From assembly GCA_026182355.1 (NCBI GenBank), contig JAPFBL010001928.1:3378501-3442500 (forward strand): a stretch of DNA of 64,000 nucleotides, given 5' to 3'. The notes beneath the pieces were generated by a model that saw only the letters and a program-made list of their open reading frames with translations, made no database searches and was not told the origin of the DNA. Position 1 is the first letter of the stretch. Each line of letters starts with the position of its first letter. The position numbers and the translations under genes are program-made. This document shows, piece after piece, positions 47,595 to 59,496 of the stretch. Source of the stretch: Hermatobates lingyangjiaoensis. Lineage: Eukaryota; Arthropoda; Insecta; Hemiptera; Hermatobatidae.

Positions 47595-47760
47595 TTCACG
47601 CAAAGAAAACACATACAAAGATCACACAGTAGTGAGTTTTGTGATCTCTTGTATGTGTTTTCTATCTATGAACTGGTTTATATTTTTCCTGATGACGAAG
47701 AGTCGTTCGAAACACCGATGTTAGTAATTACGTTCAATGTAGTATTGCATTGGTAACATT
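47595..47760 (+). repeat. PLE pLTR-like element with hammerhead-like core
   Basis: gaaaacacatacaaagatcacac (in pieces, about 47604-47626) is mirrored at 47641-47662, giving an inverted repeat. Downstream lies CTGATGAC at 47689-47696, GAA...TTC helix ends at 47697-47699 and 47706-47708, then GAAA at 47709-47712. Similar blocks occur, decayed, at 33650-33735. Left neighbour is (TA)n. Confidence 0.6.
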
Positions 47761-48775
47761 TTCAGTTATCTATAGTCTTTGAAATTCCGGTCTGATTTTT
47801 TTTTTCGTATTTTGAAGTACATATATCTATATGATTTAACTTCTACAAGTAAATGTGGTACTAACAATACCTTATTTTATCTATGAAATAAGATAGTAAT
47901 TATTAATTCCTTTTTTGCATTGCTTTACCTAAAATATTATTTAAATATCTCTACGGGATCTTTTTTGATATTTTCTCGACTAATAAGTTTTACTAAGGAC
48001 AAATAACAGAGATTACAGCTTGCTTGGAGCCTAATCAGGGAAGTTGAAATATCTTGGCATTAAATATTACGGCTTTATTAAAGTCATTCTTGATCAGTTG
48101 AATATAAGAAATATCCCTACTTTTATGATTATTACTTCAGAGGAAGTTAATTTTGTTTAATGCTTACTTTACTGGGTGCAGTGCAGGAATAAATTCTCAC
48201 TGACTGTGACCGTTTTATACGATAGTCCTCCAAGTCATCTTAATATTACAAAATATTGAAATACTTCGCTCTTTCCAATTATCATTTTCCATTATCTATA
48301 TTAAAATCTTGTTCTTTAACTTTCATAAACTTTTACAGGCCATTATTTAAATGATTTTTCTTGGTTTATTTCTGACATGAAAACCGACTTGAAGCTTGAA
48401 AATCGAAAGCTATTAAAGGATTTTATTTTTTTAAATTAAATAGAAACATAAGATTCTCTACTTTGTAGGATATCAAGATAAAAATTTGTTATGATCCATT
48501 TGTCTCACTGGGGGGGCTATAGGGATTTTGTTATCTATTTGGTGTCACATCTGTCACCCTGATCAGAGTGGGTGAGTATTTATATCTCCCAGACATGGCA
48601 ACCTAACTGACCGGAAGGAAACCTTCCTCCTGCCATCCCCAAAACACTTCCTGGTTCAGTGAGCTCTAGCCCTTTCTTTCCTAACTTCTTTGTTCTATTG
48701 ACCCTTTCTCTAGTTGCCAGAATCCCATACCCGCCTAAACTTGCCACTGGTTATATAAGTAACAACTTCAAGCAT
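47761..48775. other. Spacer, no gene recognised
   Basis: Nothing recognised. A G-run and GC-richer text occur at 48505-48700. Confidence 0.45.
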
Positions 48776-49045
48776 TAGCATAAAACGGTGAGAGGTATCT
48801 GCTTGTTTTGTTGAGTCCATGTAAGCGTAATACTTAAGATAGACCTGTGTCTGAATGCTGTACCCTTCAGTTTCATATAGTTGTGGTCAATTTTTGATAG
48901 ATTGCTTGCACCAGAAATTCGTGGTAATCGCACAACTTTAAATAATTTTTCAGTCCCTCCCTTAGATCTGTGACCCTTAAGGCTACGTATGGACATTAAT
49001 GAATTCAGTACCCCTGGAGACCCAGAGTAATCCCTGAGTTCGATA
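48776..49045 (-). other. Unassigned open segment next to a PLE end
   Basis: A minus-strand frame of about 90 codons is open over most of this stretch, with a mixed composition (SIRSLKGHRSKGGTEKLFKV is a sample). I recognise no family. It ends at (TA)n and the family C element, so it could be a captured flank, an exon, or a non-PLE insertion. Confidence 0.25.
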
Positions 49046-49059
49046 TATATATATAGCAG

Positions 49060-49368
49060 ATTCAACAATATATTGACCGTTTGATAGAATAGGTGTGTTC
49101 TCTAATCGGGATTCGGTCAATTTTTCAAGATAAAAAATCAAACTCTCGTTCCCAACGTTTCGGTTTTTGTTGCCAACTTCTAGTTGAAGGTTTTGTCCGG
49201 TTAACATTGTTGTTCCTTTAAATAATGTAAATTTCATTTTGTTAGTTAAAAAAATCTTACTTCTGCCTATGAAAAAGGTTTTAAATAAAACCGAAACTTT
49301 GGCAACGAGAGTTTGATTTTTTACCCTAGAAAATTGACCAAATCCCGATTAGAGATCACACCTATATA
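49060..49368. repeat. Family C inverted pair with PLE 3' UTR
   Basis: The left arm (49060-49170, minus strand) and right arm (about 49267-49368, plus) carry the family C terminal sequence in opposite directions. The centre (49171-49266) contains the PLE 3' UTR blocks ggttttgtccggttaac and cctttaaataatgtaaattt. The right arm keeps the GGTTTT/AAAACC helix and GAAAC box. Flanked by (TA)n at 49044 and 49367. Confidence 0.7.
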
Positions 49369-49379
49369 TATATATATAT

Positions 49380-49535
49380 ATAAACTATATTAACACAAAG
49401 AACACTTAGAAATGACTGAGTCGTTGTCTGCCTGGTTTCTATCTTCCTGATGACGAGGATATGTAAATGTAGTAGTGAGTTTCTGTTTCATTTCTGAGTG
49501 TTCTTTGTATCAATATAGTTTATTTAGTTCGTGGA
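49380..49535. repeat. Family D inverted element
   Basis: Left arm taaactatattaacacaaag..., right arm ctttgtatcaatatagttta. Plus-strand core CTGATGAC at 49447-49454 followed by a disrupted gaggatatgtaaatg in place of stem plus GAAA. Short inverted version of 58494-58608. Confidence 0.65.
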
Positions 49536-49556
49536 ATCGTTTCATTTAATTGGTTA

Positions 49557-49594
<38 letters not shown>
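49557..49594. repeat. (TA)n microsatellite
   Basis: About 18 TA units, with one break, at the right edge of the 47.4-49.6 kb cluster. Confidence 0.9.
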
Positions 49595-49596
<2 letters not shown>

Positions 49597-50670
49597 GCGT
49601 TTAATAAAATCAAAAGTTGATAGCAGGCAACCAAAACAGTTATAAAGGCATAAATTGAAGAGCAGGAAAGCAAGTGACTGGTGCAGGAGATACAGCGGTC
49701 CAATTGTTCCTTTCATTCATGTGAGGAAATTGAACTGAAATCCCGGATGAGGGTTCCGATAGGTGGGAGATGAAACGCTGAAAACTTGCTGGGTATGATA
49801 TCGCTTAGCCTATTTATCATGCAGGTGCCTAGCCTGAATTGGTCTCCAACTCTCACTTCCTCTCCTCGTCTCGTCACAAGCCTTCACTGTTTTCCAATCA
49901 ATTTTTCTCGTTGCCAACAAAATAAAATGTTTTCTCTTGGCACCAAAAATAAATTTACCGAGGTTTCGATATAACATCATCTATTTGGCTGCATAACACC
50001 TCATAAATAATATTTATAGATTAATTTTAATTTTTTACCATGAATAAAATACCTATATATATATATATATATGAATTTATCTAGTTCAGCCTGTATTTAT
50101 ACCACATCGTCAGTTGATCACCACTTACACTGTCAGGAAATCACAACTTTTACCCGAGACTAATCATTATCTTATGAAGAATCAAAAAGACGAAAAATGA
50201 ATTTAAAGTTATTTTACACCATTGTGATGAAGAGGTTAAATACGCTTATATTTAAACCACTTAGAAAAGAATACATAGTGAAAGAACAGGCATAACTCAT
50301 TTCAATGTTTTGGCTTTCATCGTCGTCAGAAGGAGATGTGATAAGATAGCGGGACTATAGCTATTATCCAAGCGTTGTCCAGATGTGTTACATAAACTTT
50401 TGAAATACCTGTTCCTCTTCTCATTATCATAGCATTTCGTGATTCTGAGAAGGGGCGTTTGCCTTTTTAATGTAACAATATATAACACGATTGTGTGTAG
50501 AGTGGAAGCAAAAACAGTGTATAAAAGTCAGTAAGTGCCGTTCATTCAGTAGACACAGTCAGGGGAAATGAAGATGTTGGAAGAGATGTTGGTTAGGTAT
50601 TAAAGTAGTTATTCCTACATTATATAAATGTATCAAAACTGTTCTTCGGTAGAGATTATCTTTTAATCAG
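49595..50670. other. Spacer with a possible worn pLTR
   Basis: No gene. At 50255-50345 the minus strand shows CTGACGAC, a short stem-like gatgaaagcc and AAAACATTG, resembling a worn hammerhead-like unit. A TA run lies at about 50054-50071. Confidence 0.4.
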
Positions 50671-50671
50671 A

Positions 50672-51004
50672 TAGTTTGGCCAGGGTAGCTTAGTGGGAAC
50701 GCGCTTACCTCAGGACTGTTATATCCGGTGTTCAATCATCACTCTGGTCCACGATTTCTTCAACCAGGAGGCAAATATATCTGAACACATCATCCCTTGG
50801 AGAGGATTTTAAGTCGACGCTCTCAAGTCTCTACGATGTCACATACTCGTTAAAGATCCCTAATTTAAATACACTTGACTTAGGCAAAATTTAGAACTCC
50901 CAATGTAGAATGTTCATTCTATGATATCACAGAAGATCAACGTTCGGCCTATGTGAGTCCAATCATGGACTGTCTTTGCCACCTAACCTAACTTAACCTA
51001 ACCA
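50672..51004 (+). repeat. tRNA-derived SINE with CCTAA-like tail
   Basis: Pol III boxes: A-box-like TAGCTTAGTGGG at 50686-50697 and B-box-like GTGTTCAATCATC at 50728-50740. The body shares a block with the SINE at 62.8 kb (aggcaaatatatctgaacac and ttggagagga versus aggcgaataaatctgagcat and tcggagagga). It ends in a short run of CCTAA-type pentamers (50980-51003). Not a functional tRNA gene: the anticodon arm and acceptor stem are not closed. SINEs are non-autonomous and rely on LINE machinery. Confidence 0.65.
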
Positions 51005-51844
51005 TATCAGTTAGTAGTCAACACTGTTCCCATCCATTCGCAAAGAAAATAGTAGTGCTTTAGATATAATAATTCATTTATAAGTGTTAATAAATTTTTA
51101 TAAAATGAAAAGCTCAACTAATGGAATAAAGCATATATGGAGTATTTTAAGTGGTTTGTGTGATCGGTTACAATCTAATTTCGACCTGCCCAGTGTCAGA
51201 GAGAAATTTATTGAAATTCGCCTTTGGTGGCTTTGCCTGTGGTAAACAATCATAGAGAAAGCATTGTGTTTCCAGAATGTTTTTCATTCCACTCTGAGAA
51301 AGAAAAACACTTGGCGTAATTGATGATTGCATTAGAATGATGAATTAGATTTTTACAATCGTTTTTGAAATATAACTATTATCTAGTTTGTTGAGGTTAA
51401 AACAAAAATTTATTTGATATTGATATATTTCAATTATCATGAAAAATTGCCTCTTTCAGACCTTTTAATATCATGAAGACTTATTGTTTATTATTTTGAA
51501 ATACAATTCTCATTTCAAGCTAAAATTACTTAAAGATATTAAAAATGTTTATTTCGTATTGATATTTCAGTCTAACCTATTCGTATACAGTATTATAAAG
51601 ATACATCAGTTATTAATATATCTTTTTTTGTGGTTAGTGCTCATAAATAATTTAAAATATACCTAATGATGCACCAAGCTCAATGAAATTTTAGTTATCA
51701 AAAGGTTTTGAACCTGAAAGTTTTAACCATATATTTTAAATATTTATGATGAATTAATCGAGACCAATAATTGATAGTATATATAAGTTTTATCTCTTTA
51801 TAAACTTTAAAGGAATTAAGCTAACATGAATAATAATAGTAATA
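51005..51844. other. AT-rich spacer
   Basis: No recognised feature. Confidence 0.5.
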
Positions 51845-52095
51845 TATAAAAGACCGTCCTTAGGAAGGTGCGGGGCTCAGGGCAACTCAACAAAGGTGGA
51901 TCCGTCCCCGCATCCACAAATTATTGTATATATAAAAAAAAGTTGTATTGGTTATATTGTGCAGGTATTTGAAATAAAGAAAACCGTTGCGGCAGCTGGC
52001 AATCTGACCTGCCCCTGCATTACAGGTCATTTGTCCGTCGTCATTACCGTCTTCCGGTGAGGCCCCCCACAAGCGCAGAACCCTGGGTGATTTCT
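51845..52095 (-). repeat. Unclassified GC-rich dispersed-repeat candidate
   Basis: Two GC-rich blocks (51850-51915 and 51985-52090) separated by an AT-rich middle, sharply different from the flanks. On the minus strand the first reads gttctgcgcttgtggggggcc, followed by cggaagacggtaatgacgac; the far end reads ccgcaccttcctaaggacgg. A short minus-strand frame (52072-51887) spans it but has no recognisable domain. Composition and sharp edges suggest a transposable-element fragment or processed sequence. Confidence 0.35.
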
Positions 52096-54515
52096 CTGTT
52101 CAACCCTAAAGGCATGAATATAGGAACTATTATTAAGAAGAACGGATGAAGAAAACACTCTTCAGCCTAGGTGATTTTGGATAAGAAATATATATAATTA
52201 AAACAAAAGAAATATCGGGGAAAAAGAGAGAATGAAAACAACTTGTGAATGACTAGAATCTAAAACCTTCTAGATCCAGACTCGTGAAGTATTTCAGTAA
52301 GCAGAAAATGGAGTTATATATAAGAAAATAGAATGATAAGTTCAAAAAAATTGTGTTTTAAGTGAATTTGGTAATATCAAAAGTATTTAGGGTAATTAAA
52401 AGATAAATTTAAAAACAAATCTTGAGAGTATTTAACTGTAGAACCTGTTTTACGGATAAGTACAATTGATTTCTGTGGAGAAAATGTAACATTAGTCCAT
52501 GTGGACATAATAAGAATGTCGACAGAAAAATATTATGCCTTTCACAGTTTGGGAAAGAGGATAACATAATAAGCTGTTGGTTTGGGTGATGATTGGTGGT
52601 CGATATGTAGGTGCTATATTATGGCATACCTTAATTACTGCTTCATGAATACCTGAAATAGACATATAGTGGTAGAACTGCAGTGAGCGGAATTCAATTA
52701 GTGACTTCTACTAGCCTCTAATGAACCCCTAATAGATCACTTTGGAATTTAATTGACTAATTCGAAGACTGAGAGTATGGTTTGATTTTACAAATTTGTT
52801 CTCTTTGCTATTGAAATCATCCAATAAGGCATTGTGATTTGAGAAGGAGAAATCTATTATTAAACCCCCCCTTATAAGGTTATGCTAAAAGAAAATTATT
52901 AGCATAAAAGAATATTACGCAAGGGAATAGCTTCTAAGATGGAATCTGTTAAGAAAATGTAATATGAGGGGATAATGGATCTGACGATGCAGGTAAGCAT
53001 TTGGGAATCCAATGACAAATTCCCCTTGATGGCAACCATTTGATTCTGCTTTAGAAACACATTTGTCAAAATAATTCCTTTAAACAGGGTTGCATCAATT
53101 TCCCATTAGTTGCGAGGGGAATGCTATTCGTCATTTTCTTTTACAGTATCTTTAATGAGCTGCCTACATATACGCACCATTGCTCTATCAATCTTTATTA
53201 TTGGCTTTTAAAAGATATTTTCTTCAAAGAAACTGATTTCATTCAAATTTATTGGAATTTTTTTCAAATGGCTATATTACTAAAAATACAGTATAATTGG
53301 AAAATACCTGTAATTACTTTTCAAGAAATTCATAACATGGACAGCTTTATAAAAAATTGACGTTTATTTTTAAAAATATTGTATTCTTTATGTTCAGTAG
53401 ACCAATGCAAAAAACATGATTCTGCTTTAACTTTTTCTCCAAAAAAGATTTGAAATAACGCTTCAATGAGGGCAGGTTATATTTTTGATAATTTTTCTCA
53501 GCAATTCATATGAAAGGACAGCCTTTACATCATGTTTAATCTCACGATAAACACAAATAACACAGGATATAGTTTGAGTTTTGATTCTTCTCAGGAGCTG
53601 ATTTAAAACACATTTCTAAACCATAGTATTTTCATCCAATTCATTCAACTCACTAAACACAAATAAACAAAAAAATTAGAGTCTCATTTTTTTTAAACTT
53701 TCCTCAGAAAATCATTTAAAAATTCGTGTTTCAAAACTGCACTGATCTTCTGAAGAGTTCATCTAACTTCTAACACAAAAAAAAAAGTAAACTAGTTTCT
53801 GTTGTTGGAGTTTTCTCTACTTTCGGATTTTAAAAGGCAATATTACACTAAAGAAGTGCACCATAGATAAAAAAAAATCTTTTGGATCAAAACAAAAGTT
53901 GTAATTTTTTACTAATACAGTGAAATTTTCTTGGGAAATATTCGATTGCATCTTGAATATTAGTTTTTTTTACAAAATATAATTTGAGATGAGGGTCAAT
54001 TCTTTTCCGCTCTAATTAAACCATAAGGGTATTTTTTTTCTTGTTTTTTTTATATAAGTGGTGAGGACAAATGTAGGGTATTGCTCAAATTCTGTCAAAG
54101 AAGCCTTTAGTGATGCGTGCACCATTTCGCTCTGCCCTCAATTTAACGCAAATAATACTTGTTTATAATGTTTCTTGGATGACTTGTTTTCATAAACATA
54201 TAAAAGCAATAGCCGTACAATATCTCTTTCAACTATAATTCCATCCCAATAATTCACCACTCTACCTATATCTCTCTATCTTTTGATTTTCTCTACAATT
54301 CTTTTTTTTTTTTTTGAAATTTATAGATTTTAAACTTTTATCAACACATGTATGGAAAGAAATGAGTTGATGTTCTCGAAGTTAAGATATTTCTGTCAAA
54401 GACTAATAGAAATTAGAATTATAATTTTCTACAAATGGAAGTAAAAGCATTCGTCTACTATAGAAAGTCTCGAACGGACTACACTGCGATAGTTAGAAAT
54501 TCTCTTTCATTGACC
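52096..54515. other. AT-rich stretch, no gene recognised
   Basis: No supported feature. Many A/T homopolymers, for example around 54303-54316. Confidence 0.5.
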
Positions 54516-54560
54516 TACATAGTCTGAAGACGACTCTTTTTATAGTTTGAAATTACGAGT
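54516..54560 (+). repeat. Isolated hammerhead-like motif
   Basis: CTGAAGAC at 54524-54531, GACT at 54532-54535 pairing with AGTT (one G-U) at about 54544-54547, then GAAA at 54549-54552. No flanking (TA)n or PLE sequence was seen; likely a remnant or chance. Confidence 0.35.
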
Positions 54561-54989
54561 ATCTAAATTATTTTTGTTAGTTTTTAAAATATATAACTTT
54601 TTTTATTTATAATGTAATATAAAATAGTTTTTTTACGTTTTATTTGATTATGATCCCTGAAACCTACTAGCAGATAAGTCAAAATGTTCACATTTTACAG
54701 AAAACTGCCCTTTCATTTATCACAAAATTTTCATAATTTCTTCAATTCGTTCTGTTAAAATTTATATAATAACTGCAAATTTTCAACTATCTGGGATAAG
54801 TTATTCAGAAGGGCACAAAACACGTAATGAGTAATTATATGGCCTTCCCATGCGTATTGTTGTCCAAAAACTCTACTGCAGTCAGTAATATGCTAACTTT
54901 GAGAATAATATTAAATTATTCCATTGAACCTTATGACCTGTCACCCACAGCACAACGTTTGTGATACACGTCTACCAACCCATAAGCCT

Positions 54990-55123
54990 ACACATACAGA
55001 GATCATCGGAAACATTTCGAAAATACAAATACTGAGGACTCAAGTGTCCTCAGAGTATGCAAATCCGATAATATCTGGAAATTAACATTTCAGAAAATAT
55101 TTTGAGTCATTCTCTGTATGTAT
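54990..55123. repeat. Two-level hairpin
   Basis: The outer arms acatacagaga (54992-55002) and tctctgtatgt (55111-55121) enclose an inner pair CTGAGGAC (55032-55039) and GTCCTCAG (55046-55053). Fold-back element of unknown family, adjacent to a (TA)-poor region and followed by a worn pLTR trace. Confidence 0.55.
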
Positions 55124-55249
55124 ATATTTTTTTTTCATATTTACATAAGTAAATTGTACAGGGATCGTATTGTTCCAAGAACGCGATCTTTAACAGTTAT
55201 AAACATCTCTAATATGAAAACTGTAAATAGAAAATATGCAGACATTTCT

Positions 55250-55365
55250 GCATACGCTAATACATTGAATAAAATTAATAAAACAAAAAAATGTAAAAAT
55301 TATCATTTAAACTTGTTTCGATATTTCGATATACGTTGACATCAGGAGAAGTGTTCTGATTTAGT
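55250..55365 (-). repeat. Worn pLTR-like trace
   Basis: On the minus strand: CTGATGTC near 55354-55347, an aacgtatatc spacer, then GAAATATCGAAACA. Similar in order to the family D core (CTGATGAC..., GAAATATAG) but the helix is lost. Confidence 0.4.
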
Positions 55366-55399
55366 AGCACAGAGTTATTTATCCCTGCGGTTGGTCTCG

Positions 55400-57900
55400 G
55401 TTTCGCCATTATTTTAGAACTATTTTGAAAGAATGATTCAAATTTTGTTGTAAGTTGACAACTGATATCGATGTAAACACATTTAAGCAAATGAACATTT
55501 TTTAATTTAAATAAATGATTAAATTAATTATCTATAAATTTGGTATTAGTTTACATAAAAGAGTTTAATAATCGGTCTCTTGACAACCACATTAAATAAA
55601 TCAAACTAAAGTGATTGCCAACCATTTTTATATCATGTTTATTTAGAGGAAAATTTAATGTAGATCATTTGAGATCTTTACTTATTTATAATTTATTTTG
55701 TATTTTTCCCTTTTTGTTAATAATGTTTCATATTATTTCATTTATATCATTATTTTGTTTTAATTTATTGTTTTTTATGTGTCTTATTATTTTTTTTAGT
55801 GTTACTATTATTTCTTTTATTATGTGATGTCTTCCGACCTTCTGTAAGGTGACAATGCTGACACTGTACTTCTGATGAAACGATATTAGTTTTAGCTTGC
55901 CTTAAAAGAGTCTCACATCACTCCCTCCTGAGGATTGATGACAAAACATCATGAGTTTTTGTCGTTCTTCTATGATTTTATTTAATTATTTCGTTAAATT
56001 AACTAAACATATATTTATTTTTATATATATACGAGTAGATAAAATATTCAAACAAGTAATAGGTATTAAAGTTGTCCGGATTATTGCTTCAGACGAGAGT
56101 CTCGTACTTTTGAAACACGATGAGCTCCATATGACTTCGGGCTCTTAGAATATGGTAGGTTGAAAGACCTATAGATATATCAACCTAATCTCTTATATTT
56201 CAATATAAGAAATATTGGTATTTCAATCTCTAGATTGAAAGCCAAGTGCTCATCATCCCTCCTCTCTCTCTCTCTCTCTCTTCCTCTCTCTGTCCCTCTT
56301 TTGGAAAGAAGGAGTATCTTATAATTTTGCCACAACTGCACCGTGTCGCAGAAACGTCCCCCTCAGGACGTCTATCAAATATTCATGTTCAACCTAACCC
56401 CCTCTACTTCCCAACAAAACGACCAGTCTCTTCCTAGACCAACATGACTTCTTTTTATATCCCTAAATTGAATTTTCAATATCAAATTACTCGATTTAAA
56501 AAGCTATAATAGAATTTTTTTTACTTTTTATGATGATTAATATCAATATAATTGTTATATAAATAAGAAATAATGTACATTTCAGGAATGTATTTGCATA
56601 AGCATAGAGTGGGTGTACAGATGAGGTACTTATTCATGATTTTATGAATTCGTTTTCAGATGAAAGAAGGAAATGTCATAGAGCATGTACCTTGGCTTTA
56701 GTATAACTGATTTGTATTGTTTTTTTCATTTCGATGTAGGAGTGTGATATTTTAGTTGGATTATACAGTTCTAATTCATTAATAACATTAAATCGCACTT
56801 CTGCAAACTATTATAGACTTATATAGACAAAGTTTACCAAATCCCAAGCATGCTGCCTTTTAACTTATTCAATTACAGTGGTTTTTCATATTTTCTTCGT
56901 AAACCATTGAGACTATCTTCATAAATAAATAGACAAATTAATGATATTTATGATAGACTGAGAGGGAAAATGCACACTTGCGTAGTTGTTAGTGCACCAC
57001 TATGAACAACTGAATGAGACATTCCTTTGAAATACATTGTGTTAGCAAAGACGATGCGACTGGTAAGGAGTGGTATGTACTGGTTATCAACAGGGGTGAT
57101 CGGCATAAAGAACTCACGACGACTACGCACAGCACACGGAGAAACTAGACCGAAGTGAACTTAAAACATGTTTTATAGACTTTGCTATTCATTACTCTCA
57201 ACAACTGCCGACTGCAGGAAACTTAAAATGTATTGCCGTTCAGAAATTACGCTTTAACGTACAGTTTTTGTCTATGCCCATGTCCTCGTGGAACTCGTAC
57301 AATGTACGAAGTTAAACAGAATGAAACAGTTATGGTGTACATAAAGCTAATCCATGTGATATGACCAACTTTAATCACATTTCTATCAATACTAAAAATT
57401 TGACCTAGCCTTATGATTACGTATTCCTAGCATTTACCTCTTCATGAGTGGCATTCAATTATTGTTTAGATGTAAACATCATTAATAGATGCTAAAAAAT
57501 GTACATCTGAAACTTTCTTATCATAGATGAAAGCTTGTATTTTTTAGCACTTTGTAGTTTTTAATAGTTTTTAGCTCCGATTATTATTGATTAGTTTTAT
57601 TATTAATTAGTGTTTAAAAGTAATTTTAATTTAAACTTAGTTTTAGCGCTTTTCACTCGATAATGTTTGTTTCTTGCTAATCAACTTTGGAGAATACCCG
57701 AAACTCATTGTAGATCAGTAATAAAAATTACTTATTTATTATATAGAATAAATTTAGAAAGAGAACCAACAAAAAAAAGAGATAAATCTTACTACAATAT
57801 TTAAACTTCCTCGTAATCAGACAGAAAAATATGAGTCGCTTCGAATACATGCAATGACTGAAGGACATTGAAGAGGCATTCAAACAATATTGCCTCTATA
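55400..57900. other. AT-rich stretch, no gene recognised
   Basis: No supported gene. A (TC)n run lies at about 56263-56290. Frames here are T-rich and hydrophobic by composition. Confidence 0.5.
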
Positions 57901-57904
57901 TAGT

Positions 57905-58012
57905 GGGAGGGTGACCTGTCGTTGCGTCTCCAGCGTATTCGTCTCCTCCTTCTCTATTCTCCTGAAGACGGATTTCCCAAAAATTTGAGCTAGTAAGTGT
58001 GTTTCTTTATTC
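57905..58012 (+). repeat. Family B2 pLTR-like unit
   Basis: gtgacctgtcgttgcgtctcc block, cgtctcctccttctctattctc, CTGAAGAC at 57962-57969, ggatttccc then AAAAATTTGAG where GAAA would be expected, and gtaagtgtgtttctt. Plus-strand relative of 9484-9595 and 32095-32190. Confidence 0.65.
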
Positions 58013-58053
58013 TATGAGTACTCTTCGTATATTATATAAAATTTATATATATA

Positions 58054-58139
58054 TCAGTTGAGTTTATTCTGACGAAGACCGCTTGTTACGGTTGAAAGAT
58101 CTTAGTCTTTTCTCCCCATTTCTTATTGTGGTTTCATCA
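58054..58139 (+). repeat. Family A element, copy 12
   Basis: Single plus arm with an intact motif: CTGACGAA at 58069-58076, GACCG (58077-58081) and CGGTT (58089-58093), GAAA at 58094-58097. Truncated soon after gtttcatcat by (TA)n. Confidence 0.8.
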
Positions 58140-58143
58140 TATA

Positions 58144-58175
<32 letters not shown>

Positions 58176-58221
58176 CACTTTTTTGATGAAAATACGATCA
58201 GAAATGGACAAATACAGTTCA

Positions 58222-58430
58222 ATGTACATAAAGAAACATAGAAAAATTAAAAGCACACACTTACAATCTCAAATTTTCTGTTGAACCGTCTTCAGGAGAG
58301 ATAAGAGAGGGAAACTAAGCACATTCACCTTTAGCTTGATTTCCCTCTCTTCTCTCTCCTGAAGATGGTTCATCCGAAAATTAGAGACTGTAAATGTGTG
58401 CTTTTGATTTCTCTATTTTTCTTTATGTAC
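58222..58430. repeat. Family B inverted element
   Basis: The left arm has minus-strand CTGAAGAC (58295-58288), a stem and GAAA (near 58278-58275). The right arm has plus-strand CTGAAGAT (58359-58366), a short GG/CC stem and GAAA (58376-58379). Both lead into acacacttaca/tgtgtgct blocks and the tacataaagaaacatag end. Confidence 0.75.
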
Positions 58431-58434
58431 AGTG

Positions 58435-58493
<59 letters not shown>

Positions 58494-58605
58494 AAACTAT
58501 ATTGACACAAAGAACACTCAGAAATGAAACAGAAACTCACTACTATATTTCGATGTCCTCGTCATCAGGAAGATAGAAACGAGTCGCTCCGCAGGTAGAC
58601 AGCGA

Positions 58606-58608
<3 letters not shown>
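58494..58608 (-). repeat. Family D pLTR-like element
   Basis: Minus-strand motif CTGATGAC (58568-58561), gaggacatc stem region (only the GA/TC ends pair), GAAA (58551-58548), then atatagtagtgagtttc. Bordered by (TA)n at both ends. Confidence 0.7.

Positions 58609-58662
<54 letters not shown>
58609..58662. repeat. (TA)n microsatellite
   Basis: About 27 TA units between families D and C. Confidence 0.95.
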
Positions 58663-58663
<1 letters not shown>

Positions 58664-59087
58664 CAGATTCAATAATATATCGACCGTTTGATAGAATAGG
58701 TGTGTTCTCTAATCGGGGTTCGGTCAATTTTCCAGGATAAAAAATCAAACTCTCGTTGCCAACGTTTCGGTTTTATTTAAAACCTTTTTCATAGGCCTAC
58801 AAACAAAGGATAATAAGAAATCACATATCAACATCAAACATATACACAATATGAAAATGGATTGTTACAACTCATGAATATTACAAGCAGAAATATTTCA
58901 GAGATACATAAAACAATATTACTTACAGAAGTAAGAATTTTTTAACAAAGAAAATGAAATTTACATTATTTAAAGGAACAACAATGTTAGCCGGACAAAA
59001 CCTTCGACTAGACTAATAAGATAACATTACAAATAACCTCAACACTGTTCACTCAAGGGAACTAAATAAATCAAATTTCACTAAACC
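58663..59087 (-). repeat. Family C pLTR and PLE 3' UTR
   Basis: Downstream (minus-strand sense) of the GIY-YIG stop codon: a 3' UTR of about 100 nt, then a long conserved block, then the family C helix signature. That signature is a GGTTTT/AAAACC helix, GAAA, and a CGTT/AACG hairpin around GGC. It resembles hammerhead helix II and helix III, but the box before helix II reads CTATGAAA, which lacks the G of CTGANGA. Ends in cagattcaataatatat and (TA)n. Confidence 0.7.
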
Positions 59088-59459
59088 TCAGCACAACACT
59101 CCAGAATAAATATTACTTAAATTAGTAATATCACTTCTATGATTAATCGAACTTAGATCCTTTTTAATATATAACATCTCAAGTGTCTTCCTTCTTTGCT
59201 CATCTTTTTCTTTTTCTATTATAGTTGTATCTTCAAAATCGAACGTGTGACCTTCGTTTATTGCATGCCCAGCTAAGGCTGTTGCGTTACTTTTATTTGT
59301 TCTTATGGAATAATTATGTTGGTACAACCTTTCTTTGAGAAAACGACTAGTTTCACCATAGTAACACTTGTCACAGTCTTTACATTTGATGGCATAAATG
59401 AGGTTACTTTGTAACTCCTTCGGTATTTTTTCTTTCAAATTTGAAAATAAAGAATTCAT
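59088..59459 (-). pseudogene. PLE GIY-YIG endonuclease domain, 5'-truncated
   Basis: A 123-residue minus-strand frame. Residues 20-24 (LIYAI) and 33-35 (YYG) form the GIY-YIG motif. Cys26 and Cys29 form the CxxC pair typical of the Penelope endonuclease linker. Arg44 and His48 follow at the expected distances, Glu94 (LEMLYI) is the metal-binding Glu, and Asn106 lies in SSINHRSD; the end ITNLSNIYSGVL matches usual PLE C-termini. The reverse transcriptase that should precede it is absent: the frame starts 38 nt after an inverted pLTR arm. The domain normally nicks target DNA for retrotransposition. All key residues are present, so the domain is young or conserved, but the element as a whole is dead. 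Confidence 0.85.
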
Positions 59460-59496
59460 AAAGAATTCAAATAAAGAAAATAAAGAAAAGAAAATA

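Larger units (their letters stand above)
58174..58983. repeat. Direct duplication, first copy (families B, D, C in series)
   Basis: A series of family B palindrome (58176-58440), (TA)n, family D (58494-58608), (TA)n, family C plus PLE 3' UTR (58663-58983). The same series recurs in the same order and orientation at 59741-60489 with only a handful of base changes outside the TA tracts. The copies part exactly at aggaacaaca: here the sequence continues into a GIY-YIG relic, there it folds back on itself. Confidence 0.85.

Noticed and set aside
50980..51003. Interstitial telomere
   Set aside because: Only a few imperfect CCTAA pentamers at a SINE end; too short to call a telomeric array.
58518..58748. 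Frames containing long Ile-Tyr runs (also 59613-59849, 21122-21403 and 9367-9567)
   Set aside because: Ile-Tyr runs are translated (TA)n. The flanking residues are translated pLTR sequence, apart from the short PLE ORF starts reported separately.
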